Positions 37,365-50,893 of a stretch of DNA of 64,000 nucleotides are shown here, piece by piece (position 1 is the stretch's first letter; each line of letters opens with the position of its first letter). The translations under genes and the position numbers were made by a program. Source of the DNA: Pontiella desulfatans (GTDB taxonomy: Bacteria > Verrucomicrobiota > Kiritimatiellia > Kiritimatiellales > Pontiellaceae); assembly GCF_900890425.1 (NCBI RefSeq), contig NZ_CAAHFG010000001.1, positions 2,666,001-2,730,000 of the forward strand. Reading direction: 5' to 3'. The notes beneath the pieces were generated by a model. It was not told the origin of the DNA and searched no databases. It saw only the letters and a list, made by a program, of their open reading frames with translations.

Positions 37365-38908
37365 ATCATCCCGAATGGATCGCCATTTTAGATTACGGCT
37401 CCCAGGTCACGCAGCTGATCGCCCGCCGCATCCGCGAACAGAAGGTCTACTGCGAAATCATCCGCTTCGATACCTCCGCCGAAGAGCTCAAGAAACGTGC
37501 GCCGAAGGGCATCATCCTTTCCGGCGGCCCGTGCAGCGTTCCGGACGAGGATTCGCCGAAGTGCGATCCCGCCCTCTTCGACCTCGGCATTCCGATCCTC
37601 GGCATCTGCTACGGCATGCAGCTGACCGCCCACACCCTGGGCGGGTCGGTCAAGCCGGGGCTCAAGCGCGAATATGGCAAGGCCATGATGACCATCACCA
37701 AGGACTCGCCGCTCTTCAAGGGGCTGGCGCCCGACCTCCAGGTTTGGATGAGCCATGGCGACAAGGTGGAAACCATGCCCGAAGGGTTCGAGGCCGTTGC
37801 CGAATCCGACAACTGCCCCTACGCCACCATGCAGAACCTCGACCGCAACATTTTCGGCGTCCAGTTCCATCCGGAAGTGGTGCACACCCCCCAGGGCAAG
37901 GAAATGCTCTGGAACTTCGCCTTCAAGGTGTGCAAATGCTCCGGCGACTGGGAAATGTCCAAGTTCGTCGAAGATACCATTCGGCAAATCCGCAAGCAGG
38001 TGGGTGAAAACCATGTGCTGCTCGGCCTCTCCGGAGGAGTCGACTCCTCCGTCGTCGCCGCCCTGCTCCATAAGGCGATCGGCACCCAGCTCCACTGCGT
38101 CTATGTGGACAACGGCCTGATGCGCTACCGCGAAACCGAGGAGATCGAAGATCTGTTTGGCCGCGCATTCGGGATCGACCTCCACGTGGCGCACGCCGGC
38201 GACCTTTTCCTGGGCAAGCTCAAAGGCGTTTCCGATCCGGAGCAAAAGCGCAAGATCATCGGCAGCACCTTCATTGATGTCTTTGCCGAAAAAGCGCGCG
38301 GACTCAGCGACAAAGTGAAATTCCTGGGCCAGGGCACGCTGTATCCGGATGTCATCGAATCCGTCTCCCCGATTGGCGGCCCTTCCGCCACCATCAAGAG
38401 CCACCACAATGTCGGCGGGTTGCCGGACGATCTCCAGTTCGACCTGGTCGAACCGCTCCGCGAACTCTTCAAGGATGAAGTCCGCGAAGTGGGCCGCGAG
38501 CTCGGGTTGCCGAGTTATGTGGTTGATCGCCAGCCCTTCCCGGGCCCCGGACTGGCCGTCCGGATTATCGGCGACATCACCCCCGAGCGCATCGAAGTGC
38601 TCCAGCAGGCCGACCTGCGCGTCCGCGAGGAAATCATGAAGATGACGAACCACCTCGACGTGTGGCAATACTTCGCCGTCCTCCTGCCGATCCAGACCGT
38701 CGGCGTCATGGGCGACGACCGCACCTACGAAAGCGTCGTGGCGGTCCGCGCCGTTGAAAGCCGCGATGGCATGACGGCCGATTGGTACAAGCTGCCCTAC
38801 GAAGTGATGGACTCGATTTCGAACCGAATCATCAACGAAGTCCCCGGCGTTAACCGCGTCTGCTACGACATTAGCTCCAAGCCGCCGTCCACGATTGAAT
38901 GGGAATAA
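37361..38908 (+). CDS. guaA: GMP synthase (glutamine-hydrolysing)
   Basis: Converts XMP to GMP; 515 residues. N-terminal amidotransferase: C83 in GICYGMQ and a QFHPEVVHT histidine/glutamate pair. ATP-pyrophosphatase domain with P-loop GLSGGVDSS (about 223-231), then the dimerisation domain ending PPSTIEWE. Located between the two carbamoyl-phosphate synthase genes: 4-bp overlap with carA and 16 bp before carB, so purine and pyrimidine/arginine enzymes share a transcript. Confidence 0.98.
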   Translation: MNHPEWIAILDYGSQVTQLIARRIREQKVYCEIIRFDTSAEELKKRAPKGIILSGGPCSVPDEDSPKCDPALFDLGIPILGICYGMQLTAHTLGGSVKPGLKREYGKAMMTITKDSPLFKGLAPDLQVWMSHGDKVETMPEGFEAVAESDNCPYATMQNLDRNIFGVQFHPEVVHTPQGKEMLWNFAFKVCKCSGDWEMSKFVEDTIRQIRKQVGENHVLLGLSGGVDSSVVAALLHKAIGTQLHCVYVDNGLMRYRETEEIEDLFGRAFGIDLHVAHAGDLFLGKLKGVSDPEQKRKIIGSTFIDVFAEKARGLSDKVKFLGQGTLYPDVIESVSPIGGPSATIKSHHNVGGLPDDLQFDLVEPLRELFKDEVREVGRELGLPSYVVDRQPFPGPGLAVRIIGDITPERIEVLQQADLRVREEIMKMTNHLDVWQYFAVLLPIQTVGVMGDDRTYESVVAVRAVESRDGMTADWYKLPYEVMDSISNRIINEVPGVNRVCYDISSKPPSTIEWE

Positions 38909-38924
38909 TTCAGAGGAAAACAAA

Positions 38925-42134
<3,210 letters not shown>

Positions 42135-42154
42135 GCCCGGTTCATTGATCAGGA

Positions 42155-42187
42155 AAAGCGCCCGAAGAGATTCGGGCGCTTTTTTTT
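42155..42187 (+). terminator. Intrinsic terminator after carB
   Basis: A perfect 12-bp stem AAAGCGCCCGAA / TTCGGGCGCTTT with a GAGA loop, continuing into T's, 20 bp after the carB stop. Confidence 0.92.
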
Positions 42188-42275
42188 GAACGCCAAGGGG
42201 TGGTTTGCGTCAATACAGTCGTAATTGAATGAAAATAGAGGGTTTTTCTTTCTCCTTTTCCCTCTGTTGAACCGG

Positions 42276-42305
42276 GGCGGTCGCTAACCACGGCCGCCTT
42301 TTTTT
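42276..42305 (+). terminator. Second intrinsic terminator
   Basis: GGCGGTCG (42276-42283) pairs with CGGCCGCC (42291-42298), followed by seven T's. It overlaps the end of the convergent glycosyltransferase gene and likely backs up the carB terminator. Confidence 0.7.
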
Positions 42306-43254
42306 ATGCCAACAGCTCCTGAACCGCGCGGAAGACCTGCTCCGGGGAAATCGAAGCCAAGGCTTGGGTCGCCAATTCCGAGTTTCGCGAGATCTCGCGC
42401 GCCTTGACCGTACTGTTCTGAACCACCCGGAACCGTCTTGCCAAGGGGCCCGTTTTGTCGGGATCGGTGATGCCATAGATGCCGACAACCGGAGTTCCGA
42501 CCGCGGCGGCGAGGTGCATGCCCCCACTGTCGTTCGCAATGGCAACCCGACTGTTTTTCAGCAATCCCGTCCACTCTTTCAGGTTGGTTTTCCCGGCAAC
42601 ACTTGTTGAGCGGCGGCCCAATCTTTCCGACAGCTCTTCACAGGCGGAGGCATCCGCCGCTCCTCCGGCGAAAACAAGGGCAAGGTCCGTTTCAGCAAGA
42701 ATCCGTTTTGCCAGTTCCTCGAAATGGGACAGGGGCCACATCTTGGAAGCGCCCCTTGCGGCGCCGGGCATCAGGACGGCATAGTTTTCCAACCCGGGGA
42801 ATGCGGCATCAGGCACATTGAGTTCGGGCTGCTCCCGCACCAGCTCGACCGACGCCGGAGCGAGGATCGGGAAATATTCATTCGACTGATGCCCCCCGGC
42901 CAAGGGCACCACCTGGGTCAGCATCAGGCTGCGCAACTCGCCTTTGAGGCCAATGCGGTGGCGTATGCCGGCCATGGTGGGCAGAAAGGCGGAACGGAAG
43001 GAGTTGGGCAGAATGCAGGCCTTGTCGAAGTCCAGCGCCCGCAGCTTCGCAATGTTGGCTGCCGTTTTCTTTTCCAGGCAGAGTATATCGTCGGGAACCG
43101 GGTGCATTTCCCAGAGCGGCTTGAGATAGGGCTTCACCAGCACCGTAATGTGCGCCTGCGGGTTTTCGGCGCGGCAAGCCTGGATGGCGGGCATGCTCAT
43201 GATGGCATCGCCGATCCAGTTGAGGCCGATAATGAGTATGCGTTCCTGCGTCAT
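42304..43254 (-). CDS. LPS heptosyltransferase II-like glycosyltransferase (GT9)
   Basis: GT9-family transferase for the LPS inner core, 316 residues, acting at the inner membrane. The N-terminal ILIIGLNWIGDAIMSMPAI and YAVLMPGAARGASKMWP blocks are characteristic of WaaF; VAIANDSGGMHLAAAVGTPVVGIYG binds the ADP-sugar. The start at 43254 overlaps the lpxK stop (ATGA), favouring it over the upstream ATG at 43278. Whether the donor is ADP-heptose or another sugar cannot be decided here. Confidence 0.88.
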   Translation of the reverse strand: MTQERILIIGLNWIGDAIMSMPAIQACRAENPQAHITVLVKPYLKPLWEMHPVPDDILCLEKKTAANIAKLRALDFDKACILPNSFRSAFLPTMAGIRHRIGLKGELRSLMLTQVVPLAGGHQSNEYFPILAPASVELVREQPELNVPDAAFPGLENYAVLMPGAARGASKMWPLSHFEELAKRILAETDLALVFAGGAADASACEELSERLGRRSTSVAGKTNLKEWTGLLKNSRVAIANDSGGMHLAAAVGTPVVGIYGITDPDKTGPLARRFRVVQNSTVKAREISRNSELATQALASISPEQVFRAVQELLA

Positions 43255-44432
43255 GCCGCCCGGGGTGATTTGAAACAAATGCGTGAAATCCAGTCCATGA
43301 ACTCCTCTTCGCCACTCAGCATCTCGATTTCGACGCGCATATAGATGACCGGAATGTCTCGGCGATCCACAAAGGGAAATCGGACGGCATCCTTTTCCGT
43401 GGTCAGGATGGCGTCGGCACCACGTTGGATGCTTCTATTGATGGTGTTGATGATTTCCTGCTGCGAAAAGCGATGGTGGTCGGCAAACCGGCGCTTATAA
43501 ACGATTTCCGCGCCGAATGCCTCGAGCGCGCGCTCAAAGCTTTCCGGAACGGCGATGGCGGAGACGGCGGCAATCTTCATGCCCTTGAGCTTATCCAGCG
43601 GGTAGGTTTGCTCGCCGAAGACATCCTTCAAATACTTGGCCGCATGGCGGCATTCGGAGATTTCGGCCACCGGGTTCATGCGGCGCAGCTGTTCCTTTAG
43701 TTCCGGCTCGCCCTCTTCCCCGCACTTGGTAATGAAGATGAAGCCGGCGCGCTTGATGTTGCGCATCGGTTCGCGCAGCAACCCCCGTGGCAAGAGATGC
43801 CCGCCGCCAAAGGGATTGGTGCGGTCCACAAGGGCGATATCGAGACGATGCCCGAGTTTGAGATACTGGAAACCATCGTCGAGAATCAGCGTGTCGCAAC
43901 CGAGCTCCTTGATGGCGTATTTCCCGGCCTTGACGCGGTCCTTGTCGACCACGACCGCCACGTTGGGCAGGTTGGAGGCGAGCATGTAGGGTTCGTCGCC
44001 CGCCGTCCAGGAATCGAGCAGCAACCGCTTGCCATCGGAAACCACGCGCGGCGGGGTTTCGATCTTTCCGGTGGTGATGCGCTGGATCATCTTTTCGCGG
44101 AACGACATTTCCTTGCTCTTGTATCCCCGGCTAAGAATGGCCACCTTGCGCCCCTGCTGCTGAAGGTTGCGGGCGAACACCTCCACCACCGGGGTCTTGC
44201 CGGTTCCGCCAACCGTCAGGTTGCCCACGCTGATCACCTGGCAACCCAGCGTATTCGGGCGGATGATGCGGTGCTTGTAGAGCATCAGGCGCACTTGGAC
44301 GATCACGGAGAACAGGAGCGATAATCCCTTTAGAAGGATCCGTAGCGTGGTTGGCCACTTGCCCTTTTCCGTGCCATCCAACACGGACAGCATATAGGTT
44401 TCCAGGTTCTCGATTTTGCGTTTATTCGACAT
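43251..44432 (-). CDS. lpxK: Tetraacyldisaccharide 4'-kinase
   Basis: Membrane-associated kinase that adds the 4'-phosphate to the lipid A disaccharide precursor; 393 residues. The P-loop is [16 protein letters not shown] (about 67-82). An N-terminal hydrophobic helix (about 30-50) anchors it. VDKDRVKAG and [20 protein letters not shown] are signature blocks. It shows this is a Gram-negative-type organism making lipid A. Coupled to the downstream GT9 gene. Confidence 0.95.
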   Translation of the reverse strand: MSNKRKIENLETYMLSVLDGTEKGKWPTTLRILLKGLSLLFSVIVQVRLMLYKHRIIRPNTLGCQVISVGNLTVGGTGKTPVVEVFARNLQQQGRKVAILSRGYKSKEMSFREKMIQRITTGKIETPPRVVSDGKRLLLDSWTAGDEPYMLASNLPNVAVVVDKDRVKAGKYAIKELGCDTLILDDGFQYLKLGHRLDIALVDRTNPFGGGHLLPRGLLREPMRNIKRAGFIFITKCGEEGEPELKEQLRRMNPVAEISECRHAAKYLKDVFGEQTYPLDKLKGMKIAAVSAIAVPESFERALEAFGAEIVYKRRFADHHRFSQQEIINTINRSIQRGADAILTTEKDAVRFPFVDRRDIPVIYMRVEIEMLSGEEEFMDWISRICFKSPRAA

Positions 44433-44510
44433 AGATTGGTGCAGTGCTAAAAAAATGTGTGCGCACTATACCCAAAACCTTAAATTCTTCAAGGAAGGAC
44501 TCGTACACAT

Positions 44511-44547
44511 AAAAAAGCGCGCCTCCCGCCGGCGGCAGGAAGCGCGC
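44511..44547 (-). terminator. Intrinsic terminator after metK
   Basis: On the minus strand GCGCGCTTCCTGCCG pairs with CGGCGGGAGGCGCGC and runs into six T's, 26 bp past the metK stop. Confidence 0.9.
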
Positions 44548-44572
44548 ATTCTCCAAACCAATAAGCCTACGC

Positions 44573-45760
<1,188 letters not shown>

Positions 45761-45864
45761 AAGATACCTCTATTCGTTTATTCGGATTAGTGAATATAGA
45801 TGCGGAATGTAGCGGACGGATTGAACGGATTCCATAAAAAAAATTGCAAAACACATCATTAGAG

Positions 45865-45902
45865 GCCACGGAAACGGCCACGGCCGTGGCTATTTCCGTG
45901 GC
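45865..45902. repeat. 38-bp near-perfect palindrome
   Basis: GCCACGGAAA at 45865 pairs with TTTCCGTGGC ending at 45902, and inner GGCCACGG with CCGTGGC. It lies in the 234-bp gap between divergent metK and the HAD gene. There is no T run, so a dispersed palindromic element or protein site is more likely than a terminator. Confidence 0.6.
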
Positions 45903-45994
45903 ACCGTATGCCGAGGGATTCTCCTGCGCGACCAGAAAGCTTGACCCGCCGCACCGCACCAACCTACTGTTTGCGTCCAATTTGGACTACATTC

Positions 45995-46888
45995 ATGAAA
46001 GAATTCACAAAAGACGACCTGATCAATTTCCTGCCCCGCTTCGAAACCTTTGTCGGCATCGACTCCGATGGCTGCGTGTTCGACACGATGGAAGCCAAGC
46101 AAAAGGACCATTTCCACCCGGCGATCATACGGCACTGGGGGCTGGAGGCGATTGAACCGCAGGTGCGTGCGGCGGCGGAATTCACCTATCTCTATTCCAC
46201 CTACCGGGGCCTCAACCGCTTCCTCGGCCTCTGCAAAACCTTCGAGCTACTCAATGACTGGCCGGAAGCGCGTGACCATGCGAAGCTGCCCGACCCAACC
46301 GACCTGCATGTATATTGCGACTCCGGCTTGCCCCTCAGCAACGCCACCCTTAAAGCCGAAGCCGAGCGCACGGGCAGTCAATTACTGGCGGAAGCGCACG
46401 CCTGGAGCGTCGAGCTCAACGCAGACATCGACCAAAACATGCCCGATCCACCTCCATTCCACGGGGTTGAAAAGGCACTGGCACGCATCCAGAAAACCTC
46501 AGATGCCATTGTCATCTCCCAAACCCAGGCGGTGGCCTTGCTGAAAGATTGGTATCGGGATGATTTGGCGAAATATGTTTCCGTGATAGCCGGCCCGGAA
46601 TTGGGCAGCAAGATCGACCATTTCACCATGTCCGCGGTTGATCGCTACCCGGCCAACGCGATTCTCATGATGGGCGATGCCCCCGGCGACATGGCCACGG
46701 CCCAAGCCATTGGCTGCAATTTTTTCCCGATCAACCCCGGCAAGGAAATAGAAAGCTGGCAGCGCTTCATGGATGAAGGCTACGATGCATTTCTCGCCGG
46801 GGGGTTCTCGGAGGAATACCAAAAAACATTGATTCGTGAATTCAAGGCCTTGCTGCCGGGGACACCGCCGTGGAAACGGAATTCCTAA
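45995..46888 (+). CDS. HAD-family phosphatase
   Basis: 297-residue HAD-superfamily hydrolase with catalytic residues present: nucleophile/acid pair in GIDSDGCVFDT (about 21-31), IVISQT (motif II) and ILMMGDAPGDMATAQAIG (motif IV). A large helical cap (about 35-160) sits between motifs I and II. Substrate unknown. The start at 45995 is the first ATG that retains all motifs; upstream in-frame sequence lies in the intergenic repeat region. Contrasts with the HAD-fold pseudoenzyme at 35342-36034. Confidence 0.82.
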   Translation: MKEFTKDDLINFLPRFETFVGIDSDGCVFDTMEAKQKDHFHPAIIRHWGLEAIEPQVRAAAEFTYLYSTYRGLNRFLGLCKTFELLNDWPEARDHAKLPDPTDLHVYCDSGLPLSNATLKAEAERTGSQLLAEAHAWSVELNADIDQNMPDPPPFHGVEKALARIQKTSDAIVISQTQAVALLKDWYRDDLAKYVSVIAGPELGSKIDHFTMSAVDRYPANAILMMGDAPGDMATAQAIGCNFFPINPGKEIESWQRFMDEGYDAFLAGGFSEEYQKTLIREFKALLPGTPPWKRNS

Positions 46889-47038
46889 ACCCGAATTACC
46901 CAAGAACGAAACACATCCAAATGAACAATGACAAAACAAAGAGGAGTCCCTTCCCCGTTTTATACATTGAAGCCTTTGGGTTTGGGATTTGTTTCGGATT
47001 TCGATATTAGTGCTTAGAATTTTTAGCCGGAGGCTGTA

Positions 47039-47797
47039 ATGGAAATTGACAAGCTAGTTAAGCTGCTGACCCAGTTTAAACAGGGAGAGGTCGATCTGCC
47101 TGAAACATTGTCCACCCTCAAGCAACTTCCTTTCGAGGACATGGGTTTTGCCAAGGTGGATCATCATCGAGCCTTGCGCACCGGATACCCGGAAGTCGTC
47201 TTCTGCCAGGGCAAGACCCACGAGCAGGTGGAAAAAATTTTCCAGGCACTCGAAAAGCATAACGACAATATTCTCATGACCCGTGCCGAACCGGCGCTCT
47301 TCGAACGGCTGGCCAAGGTGGACGGGCGGTTGGTCTACAACGAGCTGGGGCGCACCATCTCGCTCGAAAACGAAGGCCGGCAAAAGAGCGGCAGTGTTTT
47401 GGTGATTTCCGCGGGAACCGCCGATATCCCCGTTGCCGAAGAAGCCGCCGTTACCGCATCCATTTCCGGCGCAAACGTCGAACGCCTTTACGACTGCGGC
47501 GTTGCCGGCATCCACCGGTTGCTGGCGCAAACCGACAAAATCCAGCAGGCGCGGTGCATCGTGGCCGTGGCCGGCATGGAAGGCGCCCTGCCCTCGGTCG
47601 TCGGTGGTCTCGCCCCCTGCCCGGTGATCGCCGTCCCGACCTCGGTCGGATATGGTTCGCACCTGAACGGCCTCGCCCCGTTGTTCACCATGCTCAACTC
47701 CTGCGCACCGAACATAACCGTCGTCAACATCGACAATGGCTTTGGAGGGGGCTTCTCGGCCGCCATGATCAACAATGGAGTGAAATGTGATCCGTGA
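47039..47797 (+). CDS. larB: Pyridinium-3,5-biscarboxylate mononucleotide synthase (LarB)
   Basis: AIR-carboxylase-like enzyme for the first step of nickel-pincer cofactor synthesis; 252 residues. The N-terminal LarB-specific segment (LPFEDMGFAKVDHHRALRTG) is followed by a PurE-like domain: VISAGTADIPVAEEAAVT, YDCGVAGIHRLL, VVAGMEGALPSVVGG and IAVPTSVGYG. larC and larE are not in this window. The last residues (KCDP) and the stop lie in a degenerate GTGATCCGTGAGGCGTGAA repeat, so the C-terminus may be repeat-derived. GCCGGAGGC precedes the ATG. Confidence 0.93.
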   Translation: MEIDKLVKLLTQFKQGEVDLPETLSTLKQLPFEDMGFAKVDHHRALRTGYPEVVFCQGKTHEQVEKIFQALEKHNDNILMTRAEPALFERLAKVDGRLVYNELGRTISLENEGRQKSGSVLVISAGTADIPVAEEAAVTASISGANVERLYDCGVAGIHRLLAQTDKIQQARCIVAVAGMEGALPSVVGGLAPCPVIAVPTSVGYGSHLNGLAPLFTMLNSCAPNITVVNIDNGFGGGFSAAMINNGVKCDP

Positions 47798-47901
47798 GGC
47801 GTGAATCCCACGACTCAACCATCACTCTTCACGCTCCTAAATACTTGCATACGGGCATAGGTTTCCGCGATATTCCGCCCTTTGCAAACAAGGAGTATTT
47901 T

Positions 47902-48468
47902 ATGGTTAAGGCATGCGATCTGAAGAAACAGCACGTCATCGATATCGACGGCGCCCCACACTGCATTGAAAACATTACGCAACAGTCCCCGACCGCGCGG
48001 GGTGGCGGAACGCTCTATAAAGTCCGGTTCCGCAATGTGTCGACCAAAGCGAAGGTCGACAAAACCTACCGTAGCGACGATGCCTTGCAGGAAACCTCCG
48101 TCGACACCAAAGAGGTTTCGTACGATTATAAAAACGGAGACCGCTACTCCTTCATGGATCTGGAATCCTACGAACCCTTTGAGCTAACCGAAGAGGACAT
48201 CGAAGACATTCTCCCCTTCCTGACCGAAGGCATGGAAGGCATTACCGCCCTGATCTCGGAAGGACGAATCCTGACCCTGCGCGTACCCGACACCATCGAC
48301 CTTGAAATTGTCGAATGCCCACCGGCCATGAAAGGGGCATCGGCCACTTCTCGCACGAAACCGGCCACGCTCAGCACAGGCCTGATTGTCCAGGTTCCCG
48401 AATATATTGCTCCCGGCGAAACCATCCGCGTCGATACGCGTGAACGCAAGTTTCTCTCCCGGGCCTAA
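47902..48468 (+). CDS. efpL: Elongation factor P-like protein (EfpL/YeiP)
   Basis: Three-domain EF-P paralogue that helps ribosomes through proline stretches; 188 residues. The tip loop reads SPTARGGGTLYK with R33 where EF-P has its modified lysine, the hallmark of EfpL/YeiP. FMDLESYEPF and the end block KGASATSRTKPATLSTGL are also characteristic. Start 47902 follows AAGGAGTATTTT. Upstream open sequence to 47794 is repeat DNA and is not included. Confidence 0.93.
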   Translation: MVKACDLKKQHVIDIDGAPHCIENITQQSPTARGGGTLYKVRFRNVSTKAKVDKTYRSDDALQETSVDTKEVSYDYKNGDRYSFMDLESYEPFELTEEDIEDILPFLTEGMEGITALISEGRILTLRVPDTIDLEIVECPPAMKGASATSRTKPATLSTGLIVQVPEYIAPGETIRVDTRERKFLSRA

Positions 48469-48476
48469 AACCCAGC

Positions 48477-48513
48477 CACCGATGAACACGGGGATCCCCC
48501 GAGTTCATCGGTG
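48477..48513. repeat. Inverted repeat between efpL and dus
   Basis: CACCGATGAAC (48477-48487) and GTTCATCGGTG (48503-48513) are perfect 11-bp arms around an inner CGGGG/CCCCG. The class resembles degenerate dispersed repeats (CACGGATGAACACGG type) found in many environmental genomes. It ends 13 bp before the next start codon. Confidence 0.6.
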
Positions 48514-48526
48514 TTGATCCGTGGCC

Positions 48527-49498
48527 ATGAATACCCCAACCCCAGTTTTGGTTTTGGCGCCAATGCGCGGCATTACCACGATGCATTACCGCCAGGCCTT
48601 CGTCCGCCATTTCCGGGGTTTGGACATCGAGATGGCGCCATTCATCCCCACCGTCAGTGCGGAGCGGATCAATCCGAAGCTCCTGAAGGACGTGCTGCCG
48701 GAAAACAATTCCGGCCTGCCGCTCATTCCCCAGGTCATCGGCAACAAGGCCGACGACTTTGTGCAGATGAGCATGGCCCTTCACGACCTCGGGTACGACG
48801 AGGTCAACTGGAACATGGGTTGCCCGCATAAACCCATCCGCAAAAAAAGGCGCGGATCGGGGCTACTGCCCTATCCGGACACGGTCGATGCCATCCTCGA
48901 CCAGGTTTGTGCCCGGAGCCCGCTCAGGATTTCAGTCAAGGTGCGGCTTGGCGTTTCCGACAAATCGGAGCTGCTCAAGCTGATTCCCGTGCTGAACAAC
49001 TATCCGCTTAGTGAAGTGATTGTGCATCCGCGCACGGCGGAACAAATGTATGACGGCACCGTTGACCTCGATGCGTTCGAGGAAGCCTACGCGGCCCTCG
49101 AACTCCCCGTCTGCTACAACGGCGACATCAACACCCCTGGTTTCCACCAAGCCCTAAAGGATCGTTTCCCGCAAATTAACCGCTTCATGCTGGGGCGCGG
49201 CCTGCTCGCCAACCCCTTTCTATGCGAACAAATCAAGGGGGGAACATCACACTTATGCAAGTATGATAATCCCATCGGGCGCATTCAGGACTTCCACAAC
49301 GACCTGGTGTCGCAGTACGAAGGCGTCTTGCATGGAGACCACCCCGTTCTTGGAAAAATGAAGGAATTCTGGACATACCAGGCAATGCACCTTTCCAATG
49401 GGCGGAACATGTTCAAGAAGCTCAAGAAGACCCAGCACCTCGCCACCTACAAGAATATCGTTGCCGAATTCCTGGCCGAGGCGGATTGGAACGCCTGA
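48527..49498 (+). CDS. tRNA-dihydrouridine synthase
   Basis: FMN-dependent reductase of uridines in tRNA; 323 residues. The N-terminal LAPMRGITTMHYR is the FMN phosphate block, catalytic C99 is in NMGCPHKPIRKK, and KVRLG, VHPRT and YNGDI line the barrel; GRGLLANPFL closes it. Subtype (DusA/B/C) not assigned. ATG at 48527 was chosen; a GTG two codons upstream is also possible. No strong ribosome-binding site is seen because a repeat lies upstream. Confidence 0.93.
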   Translation: MNTPTPVLVLAPMRGITTMHYRQAFVRHFRGLDIEMAPFIPTVSAERINPKLLKDVLPENNSGLPLIPQVIGNKADDFVQMSMALHDLGYDEVNWNMGCPHKPIRKKRRGSGLLPYPDTVDAILDQVCARSPLRISVKVRLGVSDKSELLKLIPVLNNYPLSEVIVHPRTAEQMYDGTVDLDAFEEAYAALELPVCYNGDINTPGFHQALKDRFPQINRFMLGRGLLANPFLCEQIKGGTSHLCKYDNPIGRIQDFHNDLVSQYEGVLHGDHPVLGKMKEFWTYQAMHLSNGRNMFKKLKKTQHLATYKNIVAEFLAEADWNA

Positions 49499-49549
49499 AA
49501 AGAGCAGATTTAAATTGCTTCGTTCGCCAAACTCTTCTGCAATGAGCCC

Positions 49550-50419
49550 ATGAAAAAAATCGGATTAGCGCTAGGCGGCGGCGGGGCCAAGGGATTTGCA
49601 CACATCCCGATTCTGGAAGTGTTCGACGAACTCGGCATCAAGCCCGCTTGCATCACTGGCACCAGCATCGGCGCTATCATGGGCGCGCTCTATGCCTCCG
49701 GGCACACGGGGAAGGACATCGCGGACATGATCGATCATCTGATCGTGAAACCCCAGAAATCGTCGCTGAAGGATTTTTTCCGTAACAAGGATCTCTTCAA
49801 GTTTCTTCAGCTGATGGATCCGCAGCTAAGCCTAAAACCCAAAGGCCTGATCAAGGGGGACAAACTACTGGCCTTCCTGTACGAGCAAATGCAGGTTGAC
49901 TCCTTCGAGGAGCTGAAGATTCCACTCAGCGTGGTGGCCACCGATTTCTGGCGCAAGGAACAGGTGGTCTTCAACCAAGGCGATCTACTACCTGCGGTTC
50001 GGGCCAGCATGGCCATTCCCTATGTCTTCACCCCCATCATCATGGATGACCGAATCCTGGTTGACGGCGGGCTGGTCAACAATGTGCCGCACGACCTTCT
50101 CAACCCCCAGTGCGACATTCAAGTTGCGGTCGACATCACGGGAAACAACTCAAAACCAAAAACCAAGATCCCGTCCCCGCTGGATGCCATGTTCAACACC
50201 TATGATGTGATGATGGATGCCATGGCTCGGGAAAAACTCAAGAACCATCCCGTCGACATCTATCTGCAACCCCCAATCATGGATATTGAAATGCTCGACT
50301 TCCATAAAGCCGAAACCATCTATCAACAAGGACTCGCCGCCAAGGACGACTTCAAGCGCAAACTCGAACACCAGCTCGAAAGCAAAGCACCAGAGCTCGA
50401 TTGGCTCCGGAGAAAATAA
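49550..50419 (+). CDS. Patatin-like phospholipase (RssA type)
   Basis: 289-residue serine lipase of the patatin family. The oxyanion loop is GGGGAKG (9-15), the nucleophile S39 in GTSIG, and catalytic D172 in VDGGLVNNVP. No signal peptide. The C-terminal region (about 200-289) is helical and charged. Its stop overlaps the NYN gene start (TAATG). Probably housekeeping in membrane-lipid turnover, and distinct from the patatin in the restriction operon. Confidence 0.92.
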   Translation: MKKIGLALGGGGAKGFAHIPILEVFDELGIKPACITGTSIGAIMGALYASGHTGKDIADMIDHLIVKPQKSSLKDFFRNKDLFKFLQLMDPQLSLKPKGLIKGDKLLAFLYEQMQVDSFEELKIPLSVVATDFWRKEQVVFNQGDLLPAVRASMAIPYVFTPIIMDDRILVDGGLVNNVPHDLLNPQCDIQVAVDITGNNSKPKTKIPSPLDAMFNTYDVMMDAMAREKLKNHPVDIYLQPPIMDIEMLDFHKAETIYQQGLAAKDDFKRKLEHQLESKAPELDWLRRK

Positions 50420-50889
50420 TGCAACCGGACTGGATCCTGATCGACGGCTACAACCTGCTCCACACCATGGACGAACTGGCCAGCCTGCTCCGCACCGACA
50501 CACAACTTGCCCGGCACCGCTTGGTTAGAATGGTCGAAGGCACTGCGCACCGCATGGCACCGAAAACCACCATCGTGTTCGATGGCCGAGAAGCCGGGCA
50601 GGACGATGCCCTCACGTCCAACCATCTGGAAATCTATTTCTCACCAGGCAGGCATACCGCCGATACCATCATTGAACGGCTCGTTGCCCGCTTTCCAAAC
50701 CCAGGCAAAATCCTGGTGGTCACGTCCGACCGAGCTGAAGCAAACGTGGTTCTAAGCGACGGTGCCCAGGTGATGTCATCGCAGGAATTCATGGCCCAGT
50801 GCGAAGCCGACTCGCGCAAGACCGTGCAGAAGCAACCCCGCCCCGGCCAGGAACCCAAACTCGGCGACCTATTCCCCGACGGGCTTTAA
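50419..50889 (+). CDS. NYN-domain (YacP-like) nuclease
   Basis: 156-residue PIN-like ribonuclease candidate. ILIDGYNLLHTM (about 6-17) holds the first acidic residue, IVFDGREAG the second, and VVTSDRAEANVV the third, in the order expected for Rae1/YacP proteins. Start 50419 follows CCGGAGAAAATA and overlaps the patatin stop. The C-terminus is a short basic tail. It may act in ribosome-linked mRNA or rRNA decay; this is inferred from the family. Confidence 0.88.
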   Translation: MQPDWILIDGYNLLHTMDELASLLRTDTQLARHRLVRMVEGTAHRMAPKTTIVFDGREAGQDDALTSNHLEIYFSPGRHTADTIIERLVARFPNPGKILVVTSDRAEANVVLSDGAQVMSSQEFMAQCEADSRKTVQKQPRPGQEPKLGDLFPDGL

Positions 50890-50893
50890 TGAA

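Noticed and set aside
42231-42268. GAGGG...CCCTC pairing around a pyrimidine-rich stretch
   Set aside because: The stem is 5 bp with a long loop and sits between two better terminators.
45761-45994. Possible SAM riboswitch ahead of metK
   Set aside because: I cannot find a conserved SAM aptamer core; only a 38-bp palindrome is present.
47794-47901. Longer start for efpL at 47794
   Set aside because: The added residues come from repeat-like DNA, and AAGGAG directly precedes the ATG at 47902 that gives the normal EfpL N-terminus.
47974-47982. ATTACGCAA word resembling the AraC-type half-site inside efpL
   Set aside because: It lies in coding sequence and no second half-site occurs 21 bp away.
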